A stretch of DNA of 16,949 nucleotides, from positions 1 to 16,949 of the forward strand of contig JBJXFX010000060.1 of assembly GCA_046152925.1 (NCBI GenBank), in the 5' to 3' direction. The position numbers were made by a program, and so were the translations under genes. This document shows positions 1 through 9,000 of this stretch, one piece after another; the first letter of the stretch is position 1, and each line of letters begins with the position of its first letter. Under the pieces are notes generated by a model. That model had not been told where the DNA came from. It saw nothing but the letters and a program-made list of their open reading frames with translations, and did not search any database. The DNA is from CAMAUF01 sp046152925 (GTDB lineage Bacteria; Chloroflexota; Dehalococcoidia; Tepidiformales; Tepidiformaceae).

Positions 1-1
1 G

Positions 2-706
2 TCAATCCAACAACCGGTGCCGCGCGGCGTACGCCCCAACGAAAAAGCTCGCGGCTGCGAGCTCAACGCTCTCCTCCGCGACCACTAGCCAGGGGCGCGG
101 GCCGCCGCTCGCGTCGATTGCGAGCATCACCAGCGTCGCGGCCGCCCCGATGCCGAGATAGGTCGTGGCACGCCAAGAAGCGCGGACGTCGCTCACATGC
201 AGGACGACGAACAACAGCCCGACCGCCGCGTACGCGAGGAGCACGGCGTCGCTCATGCGATGGATGCCCGGCAGGCTCTGGTGGCCAGTGATGACGGCAA
301 GCCCTTCGCCGATGCGCCCATGGAGGTCGAGCGGGGCATCGACCGTCAGATAGAGAAAGCCGAGGCCACTGAGGAACCAGAAGTTGTTCACATCGTGCCA
401 GTCGTGGCTGTGGGCCTCGCGCCGGGCGATCACGAGGCCGAAGACCGCGACCATCAGCGTCAGTACGCTCGTCGCCAGGGAAGCCGGGCCGAGGTCGCGG
501 AAGAACTCGTGCTGGTGGCCCTCGCCGAATATCCCGCGCCCAAGAGCAATACAAAGGGCGGCGAGGGTGGTAGAGGCGACGAGAAGACGCGCTGTGAGGT
601 TTGGGATGGCGGCGACGCGTGTGGCAACGGCATCCGCGCGCTGCATCGCGCTTGCGAACCGGCCGCTTGGGTGCACCCGGGCCTGGGCCGCCCCGGCGTG
701 GCGCAT
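2..706 (-). CDS. Uncharacterised six-helix membrane protein
   Basis: I do not recognise this family. The 234-residue product has about six hydrophobic segments (roughly residues 38-57, 76-95, 108-123, 152-171, 180-198, 207-227), so it should be an integral inner-membrane protein. Polar and ionisable residues cluster around the second and third helices: HQHEFFRDLG (64-73), HSHDWHD (99-105) and DAPLDLHGRIGE (123-134). Such clusters could bind a metal, a proton or a quinone/lipid headgroup, but nothing proves this. The ATG at 706 is chosen because GGAGG lies 6 bases upstream; a GTG at 748 would extend the frame by 14 residues without a comparable ribosome binding site. The stop codon is at 2-4, so the gene is complete. 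It is divergent from the PAP2 gene and shares the upstream region holding a CRP-like site. Confidence 0.8.
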   Translation of the reverse strand: MRHAGAAQARVHPSGRFASAMQRADAVATRVAAIPNLTARLLVASTTLAALCIALGRGIFGEGHQHEFFRDLGPASLATSVLTLMVAVFGLVIARREAHSHDWHDVNNFWFLSGLGFLYLTVDAPLDLHGRIGEGLAVITGHQSLPGIHRMSDAVLLAYAAVGLLFVVLHVSDVRASWRATTYLGIGAAATLVMLAIDASGGPRPWLVVAEESVELAAASFFVGAYAARHRLLD

Positions 707-712
707 CGGCTT

Positions 713-718
713 CCTCCC
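713..718 (-). promoter_or_regulatory. Ribosome binding site deciding the 706 start
   Basis: On the minus strand the sequence GGGAGG ends 6 bases before the ATG at 706. This is a near-consensus Shine-Dalgarno and is the reason for preferring 706 over the GTG at 748. Confidence 0.75.
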
Positions 719-806
719 GCTGGCCGCCCATCCTGTGGTTAAGACCACTTTAACGCATTGAATTCTTCTTGCGAATCCTCATATTCCTCGAATCTTTCGC
801 CGCTAG

Positions 807-822
807 TGTGATGTTGTTCACA
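807..822. promoter_or_regulatory. Perfect CRP/FNR-family operator-like palindrome
   Basis: The sequence TGTGATGTTGTTCACA matches the classical CRP consensus TGTGA-N6-TCACA at all ten conserved positions. It lies between divergent start codons, 54 bases upstream of the PAP2 ATG at 877 and about 100 bases upstream of the membrane-protein ATG at 706. If the minus-strand gene uses the TTCAAT box at 758-763, transcription would start near 751 and the site centre would be about 63 bases upstream, close to class I activator geometry. For the plus-strand gene the site may lie downstream of the candidate promoter and would then repress. Binding by a CRP-family protein is inference. Confidence 0.55.
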
Positions 823-876
823 AAGCGGCCGACCCTTGAAGTGGCGGGCGCAAGGATCGACACCGCCGAGGTGCTG

Positions 877-1614
877 ATGCAACCTTCAAAGGGAACCGCG
901 GTCAATTCGGAGCGGCAGCCGAGCTTGCTCCCGCTCGTCCTCACGACGATCGCCCTCCTGCTCGGCGCGCTGGCCGTTGGACATGGCCCGATCCTCGCTG
1001 AGCGGTGGCTCATGCCGGCCGAAGCGCAGCCGGGCCCGGACGCACTCGGTCGCGTCGCATGGTTCTTCAACGACTTCTTGCGCCACGAGGGCATCCCGTT
1101 GATGTGGGGAGCCAGCATCGCGCTCTTCCTTGGCCGGCGCCAATGGCCGATCGCAGCCCTGTTTGCCCTCGCCATTCTCGTTGGCCCCTTCAACGCCGTC
1201 CTCAAGGACCTCTTTGACCGCCCGCGACCGCTCGAGGGCCTCGGCGTGCTCGGCTATCCAGGCGACGCCAGCTACCCGAGCGGCCACACGATGACGGCCG
1301 TCGCTTTCTTTGGGCTCTGGTGGTTCGCGGCCCCGCGGCTGCTCGGCGCTCGGGCAACGACGGGAGTGCGGCTGGTCGCCGCTCTGGCGATCGCCCTGAC
1401 CGGCGTATCACGTGTTTGGGCGCTCGCACACTGGCCGACGGACGTCGTGGCCGGAGTGTGCTTCGGCGCTGCGTTCACGACGACGGTCTGGTCGTTGGAG
1501 GCCCGCGTGAGTTGGGCCGTGGACCAAGCGCGAGCAGCGATCTTCGCGTTCGAATGGCACCTCGCGACCGGTATCCCGCTCCGTCACACCTGGGCGACAG
1601 TCTCGGCCGAATAG
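877..1614 (+). CDS. PAP2-family membrane phosphatase (phosphatidate/undecaprenyl-PP phosphatase-like)
   Basis: This is a membrane-embedded acid phosphatase of the type-2 phosphatidic acid phosphatase superfamily. Members dephosphorylate lipid phosphates such as phosphatidate, phosphatidylglycerophosphate or undecaprenyl pyrophosphate at the outer face of the membrane. All three catalytic motifs are intact in the 245-residue product: K-x6-RP (K110 to R117-P118), PSGH (134-137) and SR-x5-H-x3-D (S178, R179, H185, D189). About five to six hydrophobic helices are visible (17-35, 74-86, 91-108, 139-152, 165-182, 190-206). The substrate cannot be told from sequence. The ATG at 877 has GAGG five bases upstream; an ATG at 811 and a TTG at 769 lie in frame, but both would put the CRP-like palindrome inside or against the coding region and neither has a ribosome binding site. 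Confidence 0.88.
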   Translation: MQPSKGTAVNSERQPSLLPLVLTTIALLLGALAVGHGPILAERWLMPAEAQPGPDALGRVAWFFNDFLRHEGIPLMWGASIALFLGRRQWPIAALFALAILVGPFNAVLKDLFDRPRPLEGLGVLGYPGDASYPSGHTMTAVAFFGLWWFAAPRLLGARATTGVRLVAALAIALTGVSRVWALAHWPTDVVAGVCFGAAFTTTVWSLEARVSWAVDQARAAIFAFEWHLATGIPLRHTWATVSAE

Positions 1615-1708
1615 CCCAGCGCTTGGCGTGGATCCCCGCCCGGCGAACGCCGGTGGCACATGCCGGCGCCCGCATGCCAGAATGCGCGCCACACCGGCCG
1701 GCAGCCGT

Positions 1709-1717
1709 GGGAGGTGA
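1709..1717 (+). promoter_or_regulatory. Ribosome binding site for the GTG start at 1723
   Basis: GGGAGGTGA at 1709-1717 is an almost full anti-16S match. Its GGAGG core ends 8 bases before GTG at 1723, which decides this start over the ATG at 1660. Confidence 0.8.
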
Positions 1718-1722
1718 CGCGC

Positions 1723-2280
1723 GTGTCCAATGCCACTCCTGGTGAGGTGATCCCGGGGCGTCCCGCCTGGTGGAGCCGGCAATACATCGAACCGTTCACC
1801 CTGGATGAAGACGACCTCTGGCGCGTTGTCCGCGAGACGTCGTTCGCGACCATTTCCTGGGTGACGCAGTCGGCCGAGCCGGTCAGCGCGCGGATGGCCT
1901 ACCTCTGGTATGACGACCATATCTGGATCACGTCCACGCCGAACCGGCACAAGTTCCAGGCATGGAAGCGTAACCCGTCGATTTGCGTCTGCATCATCGA
2001 CGAACAGGATGCGCAGAAGCAGGTCGTCGTCCGGGGCAAGGTGGAGATGACGAACGACCGGGCGCAAGTCACCCGGTTTATCGACACCTTGCTCCGCCGC
2101 CGCAACTTCACGGGTGAGGAATACGACCGCCAATATGCGATGTTCGACGCACCAACGCGGTACGTGATCAAGGTGAACATCACGAAGATCCGCACGTTCA
2201 ACGGCCGCAAGATGTACGCCGCGGAAACCGACGGAATCGACGTTTGGGGCCCCGAGTGGGGCTTCCCACAGGGCCGGTAG
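1723..2280 (+). CDS. PNPOx-like split-barrel flavin/F420-binding protein
   Basis: The 185-residue product resembles the pyridoxamine 5'-phosphate oxidase-like split-barrel fold, the superfamily of PNPOx, haem-degrading and F420-dependent (FDOR) reductases. The pattern seen is FATISWVTQSAEPVSARMAYLWYDDHIWITST (about 42-73), with alternating hydrophobic strands. It is followed by the cofactor-phosphate-facing segment NRHKFQAWKRNPSICVCIID (about 74-93) and the strand VVVRGKVEM (101-109). Small proteins of this type act as cytoplasmic homodimeric reductases or oxidases using FMN or F420; sequence alone does not separate these. It ends 18 bases before the SDR gene on the same strand, so the two are probably co-transcribed and may act on the same substrate. 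True pyridoxine-pathway pdxH is unlikely, because the family's substrate-binding C-terminus is not evident. Confidence 0.78.
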   Translation: MSNATPGEVIPGRPAWWSRQYIEPFTLDEDDLWRVVRETSFATISWVTQSAEPVSARMAYLWYDDHIWITSTPNRHKFQAWKRNPSICVCIIDEQDAQKQVVVRGKVEMTNDRAQVTRFIDTLLRRRNFTGEEYDRQYAMFDAPTRYVIKVNITKIRTFNGRKMYAAETDGIDVWGPEWGFPQGR

Positions 2281-2298
2281 CGCGAAAGGAGAGCGGCG

Positions 2299-3060
2299 AT
2301 GAGACTTGAAGGCAAGGTTGGAATTGTCACCGGCGCTGGGATGGGGATGGGCGAGGCCGTCGCCAAGCGATGGGCCCGCGAAGGCGCCGCCGTCACGCTG
2401 ACGGATGTCGATGAGGCCGCTGGGAAGCGCACCGCAGCGACGATCAACGACACTGGCGGGCGGGCGATTTTCGTGAAGGCCGACGTTTCGGAGCCCGGCG
2501 ACTGGGAGAACGTCGTCCAGGCGACGCTGAGCGAGTTCGGCAAAATCACGACGCTTCACAACAACGCCGGCATCCACTACTGGTTCGACCCGCTCAACGA
2601 CCCCATCGAGAAGTGGGACCGGATGATCGACGTGAACCTGAAGGGTGTCTTCCTCGGCTGCAGGGCGACGATCCCGCACATGATCGAGGCGGGTGGCGGG
2701 GCGATCGTCAACACATCCTCGACGTCGGGCCTGCAAGGCGTGCCGCTCCAGGCGCCATATACGGCCTCGAAGGCTGGCGTCATCCTGCTGACGCGCACAC
2801 TCGCGCTCACGTATGGCGCGCAGAATGTCCGCGTGAACGCGATCTGCCCCGGGCCGATCGACACGCCAATGCTCCATGACGCCGTGGAGACGCGGAGGAC
2901 GGCCCCGCGGCCGGCCACCGCTCGGCCCGGATCCGCGACGGCGCTGGGTCGAATTGGGACGCCCGAGGAGATCGCCAACGCCGTCACGTTCTTGGTGAGC
3001 GACGAGGCGTCCTTCATCACCGGCGTCTGGCTGCCGGTGGACGGCGGCTCTACGGCGTAG
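2299..3060 (+). CDS. Short-chain dehydrogenase/reductase (classical SDR)
   Basis: A 253-residue cytoplasmic NAD(P)-dependent oxidoreductase of the classical SDR family. The Rossmann glycine motif TGAGMGMG spans residues 11-18. D36 at the end of the second strand (TLTDVD) indicates preference for NAD(H). The NNAG motif is at 88-91. The catalytic residues are visible as N113, S141 (NTSSTSG), Y154 and K158 (YTASK). The NAICPGPIDTPM segment (about residue 182 on) and the C-terminal FITGVWLPVDGG are typical of the family. Substrate is not predictable. AAAGGAGAG lies seven bases before the ATG. The 3' end overlaps the convergent sensor kinase gene by 11 bases. The loop near residues 200-215 is unusually Ala/Pro/Arg rich, in the variable substrate-lid region. 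Confidence 0.9.
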   Translation: MRLEGKVGIVTGAGMGMGEAVAKRWAREGAAVTLTDVDEAAGKRTAATINDTGGRAIFVKADVSEPGDWENVVQATLSEFGKITTLHNNAGIHYWFDPLNDPIEKWDRMIDVNLKGVFLGCRATIPHMIEAGGGAIVNTSSTSGLQGVPLQAPYTASKAGVILLTRTLALTYGAQNVRVNAICPGPIDTPMLHDAVETRRTAPRPATARPGSATALGRIGTPEEIANAVTFLVSDEASFITGVWLPVDGGSTA

Positions 3061-6000
3061 CGGTCTCCGCTGTCCCACGCGGGAGGGTCACCGAGATCGT
3101 CGTCCCGACGCCCGGGGCGCTTTCGACCTTGAACTGGCCGTCGATGCGGGTGACGCGCTCGCGCATCGAGCGGAGGCCGAGGTGGCCGGGGAATTCGCCC
3201 CGTGGGTCGAACCCTTGGCCATTGTCTTCGATTTCCAGCGTGATCTCCGTTTCCTCGACACAGAGTTGGACCCGGACCTTGGTGGCGCGAGCGTGTTTGA
3301 CGACGTTGTGCATCGCCTCTTGGGCCACCCGGTAGAGCGCTTCTTTCACGGCGAGCGGTACCTCTGGCTCTTCGCAGAGGGCGGCCTCCACGGGCACGCC
3401 ATAGCGGGCGCGAAGCGACGCCGCCTGCTTCTCGATAGCGACGACCAATCCTTGCTCAGCGAGCGACTCCGGCCGCAGCTCAAAGATGAGCGCGCGCATT
3501 TCTGCGAGGCCTGCCTCCGCCAGTTGCAGGACATAATCCACGGGCTCGACTGCCTTCGTCGCGTCGCGGTCGAGCAGGGTGCGGGCCGTGCGTGCGCCGA
3601 GCGCGATGCCGTAGAGCGCCTGCGAGACCGAGTCGTGCAGCTCCCGCGCGAGGCGCTGTCGCTCCTGGGCGGCAGCGAGCGACTCGGCCTGTTCATACAG
3701 CCGTGCGTTTTCGAGCGCGACGCCGATCCGCTTCGCGACCGCCCCGAACACGCGCTTCTCCGCCTCCGTGAACCGGCGGGGTTTCCGGTAGACCGCTTCG
3801 AGGAGGCCAACGATGCGCCCCGAGGTTGCGAGGGGCACCTCCAACAGCGCGTTTACGCCGATATCAGCGGTGCGGGCGCGGTAGTCCGCATCCTCCATCT
3901 TGGATGCGTCGCTCACTACTCGGACTTCGCCGACTGGGTAGCTCTGGAGACGCCGGTACACGTTGGGGTCGCCGGAGAGGTTGGACTCGACGACCTCGAC
4001 GACGCCATCCGGCACGTCGGCGTTGCGCATCTTGGCGATGACTCGCGGGCGCACACCCTCTTCGGCCATCAGGATGAGCGCCGCCCCGTCCGACCGCAGG
4101 AGGTCGATGACCACATCGAACACGGAGTCGAGCACCTCCTCCAGCTTGAGCGAGCGGTGGAGCACTTCTTCCGCCGCGTACAAGGCCTCCAGGTAGCGCG
4201 TCCGGTCGTCGACCTGATGGAAAAGGCTGACATTCTCAAGCGCGACCGACGTCTGGTCGGCCAGCGCACGCACGGCCTGGAGCAAGCTGGGCGACGGGTC
4301 CTGGTCGGCGCGGAGGTACAGCACGAGGATCCCGCGGGCCTTCTGGTGGTAGAAGAACGATGTCCGGACCACGGTGTCCCATTCGACATCGGCGTACGGA
4401 CGCAGCAGCTCGAAGTCTGGGTCTTCGCGGAAGCGCACCCGGTTGTCGCGAAAGACGACGGGCTCCATGGACCGTGACCATTCGAATTGCGGGATGCGCT
4501 TGTCCCAGGCGGCCATTGCGGCGGACATGAACGCCTCGATGTAGCCGTCCGGCACGCCGAAGGAACCACTGACGAAGCGGTCCTCGTCGGCTTCCCAGTT
4601 CGCGAGCGTCACAGAACAGCCGACCGCCCCCATCGAGTTCGCAATCGTCTCCGAGAGCGTCTTGAGGAGCGCGCCGATCGGTTGGTCGACCGTGGCGGCG
4701 GCCGCGATCGATGCCAGCGCTGCGTTTTCGCGTGCCTGACGTGATGTCTCCGAGTAGAGGAGCGCGCTCTCCGCCGCGGTCGACGCCTGGTCCGCAAGGG
4801 CGCGGAAGAGCCGCAATTCGCGCGCGTCCACCGGGCCCGCGGGCAGAAAGAGCGCGACGAGCCCGCGGACGCGGTCGCGGTGAATGAAGGGGACGCGCAC
4901 GATGGTGTCCCACCTGACGTCGGAAACGAGGTGATGGACCGGCCCGTATTCCGGCGTTTGCAGGATGTGCGCCTTTGCTCCGGTGACGATCGAAGTCTCG
5001 CTTGTCCGGTTGATGGTCTCCCAATAGGCGCGGAAGTCCATCCGCGCCCGCGCCATGCCGGCGGCATAGCCGGAAGGCATCCCAAAGTCGCCGATGATCG
5101 GTGGAAGCCCGTCCTGGCGGAGGACGACCAGCGCAACGCCCTCCGCACGTGTCCCCTCCGCGATCGTCTGTGCCACCTCGGCGAGCATGTCCTCGAGCGA
5201 CCGGTCGACGGTGAGGGTGGCGGCGATGCGGGCGACGGCTTGCTGTTCGCGCGCCTGCTCGTCCGCTTCCGAGTAAAGGCGGGCGTTTTCGACGGCGATC
5301 GCCGCCTGGTCGGCGATGGCGCCGAAGAAGGCGAGTTGGCGTTCCGTGGCCTCAGCGCCGTCTCGCAAGTACACGGATAGGGCGCCGGTGAGGCGGCCCT
5401 GCACGCGCAGGGGAAACATCGCGGCGTAGTCCCACTCCACTTCGGCGATGAACGGGTGGAGCGGTGCGTAGCGCGGGTCGGCGAGCATGGTCGACCGGGC
5501 GGGATCGAGGACGACGACGCTATCGGACTTGGCGAACCGGGCGAGGCCCGTTTTCCAGCGGGGGTCGCGGAACGCTTCGATGACGCCGCTGTAGTAGCCG
5601 TCGGGCAGCCCGCTGCCTCGGCAATCGGTCACTTCAAACGTGTCCGCGTCGGTCAGCGACACCGTACAACCCAGCGCGCCCGTCGCCTCAAGGACGATGC
5701 CCGCCAGCGTGTCCAGCGTCTCGGTGAGCGGCCGCACGAGCGTGATGTTTTCTGCGATTTCTTGGAACGCCTCCAACTCGCGCACTCGCTGCTCTGTCAG
5801 CTCGAACAGGCGGACGTTGGCGATCGCGACGGCAGCCTGATTCGCGATGCCGAGGAGGATCCGTTGCATGTCCGCGGACGGGAGCGCGTCCTTTCGGAAG
5901 CCGAGGTTGAGGATGCCGATCCGGCGGCCCCGGTAGATCAGTGGCACGAAGAGGATCGCCTGGAACGGCAGCTGCTCCGCCATTGGCCGCAAGCTCTGGT

Positions 6001-9000
6001 AGTCGGCGTTCGCCACGAGGCGTTCGACGGCGTCGGGCAAGAGGACGGGCTCGCCTCGCAGCAGCGCCTCCACCGAGTAGGCCTCTGTCGAGAGGCCGAT
6101 GACGCGGCGGACCTCGCCGAGAAGCGCATCGGGGAGCCCGACCGAACCGATGTCGGTCACGGCGCCCGTCGCCTCGTCCATGATGAGGAGCATGGTCGCG
6201 GGCGCCCCGGAAACTGAAGCGGCGTTCGCGGCGATCGCGTCGAGCGTGCGGCGGAGCGGCTGGTCCAGCGTCAGGCTGGAGGCTGTGGCTGCGAGGGCTG
6301 CGCTTTCCTTTGCGCGCCGCTCGGTCTTGTCGAACAGTGCGGCGTTTTCGATGGCGGCCGCGGCCTGGTCGGCGATGGCCGTGAGGAGCTGGACTTCTTC
6401 GGCGGGAGGCTCCGCTTCGTCCGCATAGGCGACGACGATGGTGCCGGCCATTTTCCCGCGGGATTGCATGGGGATCATGACGGTCGTGCCCCAGGGGATG
6501 GCGAGCGCCCGTTCGCGCATCGCGGGGTCGACCCCCGGGTGCGATGCCAAAGCCTCGTTGTACCGGCCAATGATCACGGGCTCGCCTCGTTCGCCGAGCT
6601 TGCGGCGCGTCTGGGCGTCGCTTTCTGGGAGCTGCTGGATGAGGTCCCAGAGCCACGGGTCGAGGCCTGAGGACCCGGCCGCCTTAAACCGGTCGTCTTC
6701 TGGGTCGAGGAGGTAGATCGCGCAGGCCCGTGCGCCGGCGCTGCGGACGACCGCCTCGGCGATGCCGTCCAAGACGTCGCGAAGTGGCAGGTCGAGCGTC
6801 AGCTGGGAGGCGACGGTTGCGAGCGCCTCTTTCTCGCGGGCACGCCGCTCGGCCCGTTCGAAGAGCCGCAGGTTTGCCGCGCCGATGGCGATCTGGTCGG
6901 CGAGGGCGCGCATGAACTGCCCGGCCTCCGACCTGGGCTTGAGCACCTCATCGTGGTAGGTGACCAGCGTCCCGAGCGCCTCGCCGCGATAGACCAGTGG
7001 AGTGGCCGCCAGCCACTTCCCCGTCCACCCCGCTCCCCGGATGACCGCAAAGTGAGGGTCCCACGCGGGCAACTGCTCGAACACCGCGGGGTCGAGCCGG
7101 TAGCTCGCGGCGAGTTGGGTCTGCATGGCCGGTTCGAGCGGGTTGACCGCGCCCGCGGCCCAGCCCACGGCCGCTGTCTCGATGAACCCGCTGGGGAGGC
7201 CGTGGCCGACAGAGTGAAGGACGCGGCGCCCTTCGATCAGCACCAGCGAGCATGCGAACGCGCCGGTCGCCTCACACACGAGCCGGGCCGCCTGCTCGAG
7301 GACCGAGGCGGTCTCACCGCCTGCCAGGAACTCCGCCGCTACGCGGGCGAGGGTCGCGTTTTCGCGCGATTGCCGGACTGTTTCGCCAAACAGCCGGCTC
7401 GTCTCAAGCGCGAGGCCGACCTGGTCGGCCACCGCGCGGATGAACCCCTGGTCCTCCCGTTCCAGGTCGGCGGCGGTGACGTAGCAGAGCGTGATGGCGC
7501 CACCAACCTCGCCCCCGAAGCTGAGCGGCACGATCGCGGTGTGTTCCCAGGTCGCCTCGCGCAGAAACGGATGGAGGGGCGCAACTTCTGGCGTCTCCAG
7601 GAGCTGCGCCCTCGCGTTGAGTGTCACCTGCCAGCGTCCGGCCTCCTCGGCTTCCCGAGCCAGCCCGATCACCTGGTTTGCGAGCTGCGGCGGGCTGGCG
7701 TCAAGGTAACCCGCCGGGAAGCCGGCCCCTCCGAGGCGCACGGCGTCGGTCTGGTGGCGGCCAGCAACCGTGATGACGCAGGCGACCGCCCCGGTGCTCG
7801 CGAGGATGCGCCCGGTGAGCTGCGTGAGGGTCGTCGTGATCCGTTCGCCGATGCGGAGTTCGGCGGCGAGGGAGGCGAGGGCCTCGTTCTGTTGGGCGCG
7901 GCGCTGCTCGGCTTCGAACAGGCGTGCGTTGGCAATCCCGGCGGCGGCCGGGGCGGCGAACGCTTTCGCGAGCTCGGCATCGTGCTCGGTGAAGCCGCCG
8001 GGCCGGACGTGCGACGCCGTGAGCAGGCCGATCAACTCACCGTTGACGAGCAAGGGGACGGCCATCCAGGCGCGCGTCTCACTGAAGACTGGCAACGCAT
8101 CGCCGACGGCGGCGCGGAACTCCTGAGCGGGCCGTTCGTCAGCGAGGACGTCGGGGATGACGGTCACTTCTCCCCGCCGGAAGAGCCCGAGTGCCGCTGG
8201 GGCGGCGAGCATCCAGGCTGGGAACCGCGTGCCCATCGGGGCGACGTTGACCTCGCCATCGCCCCGCTGCGAAGCGATGACGGCGAGCGCGCCGTCTGGG
8301 GACATCTCCGAAACAGATGCCTGCGAATAGTCAACAACTTGCTTGAGCTGCTTGAGGACGAGCAGGAGGAGCGGCTGGAGGTCGAGCGTCGAGCCGATTG
8401 CGCCGGCCACATCAAGGAGCGTCGACAGCTCCTCGTTCCGCACGTCGGCCTCGTGGAAGAGGCGAGCGTGTTCAAAGGCTGCGCCTGCCTGCGCAGCGAA
8501 CCCGAGGGCCAAGTCGCATTGCCGCGGGCCGAATGCTGCTGGCTCGTTGCGCAGCAGGACGAGGAAGCCGAGCAACCGATCCTGATGGGCGAGCGGCACC
8601 GCAAGGAACGATCGCGCCAACCGGTAGGGCGGGAGTTGGATGAACGGGCCGAGCGCTTCGCGATACAGGGCGGCCCCGCCGCTGAGCTCAGTGAGGTCGG
8701 GGATGGCCACCGCGTCGCGCCGCCGGAGCCCTTCGACGAATGGGCTAAGCGGCCCCCGGAGCGAGACCCGGAAGCCCTCCATCTCCTTGACGACGCCCCC
8801 GCCGGCGAGCCGGGCCGCCACGACGAACGCATCTTCGCCTTCGACCGTGAGAAGGGTCGCGGCGTCGAAGCCGATGGTCGTCTCCGCTCGCGTCAGGATG
8901 GTGTCCACGACGTCGTCGAGGTCGATGGTCGACGAAACGGCTGTTGCGGTTTCAAGCAGCGCCGTGACTTCGCGCGCGCGTTCGCCAGCCTCTTCGAAGA

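Larger units (their letters stand above)
707..876. promoter_or_regulatory. Divergent intergenic promoter region
   Basis: This 170-base region separates two divergent genes, and its middle (about 735-800) is clearly more AT-rich than the surroundings. On the plus strand TTGAAT at 758-763 and CATATT at 780-785 are separated by 16 bases and form a weak -35/-10 pair. On the minus strand TTCAAT at 758-763 is a possible -10. An imperfect dyad, GTTAA at 738-742 and TTAAC at 750-754, lies in the leader of the minus-strand gene. The individual promoter boxes are low-confidence guesses; the divergent arrangement itself is clear. Confidence 0.45.

Noticed and set aside
1640..1653. CCGGC-GAAC-GCCGG hairpin as terminator of the PAP2 gene
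   Set aside because: The stem is only five bases with no T run after it; in such GC-rich DNA short stems are common by chance.
1408..3078. A 556-codon open frame on the minus strand across the PAP2, PNPOx-like and SDR genes
   Set aside because: It spans three recognisable plus-strand genes with intact motifs and ribosome binding sites, and its translation shows no family signature.
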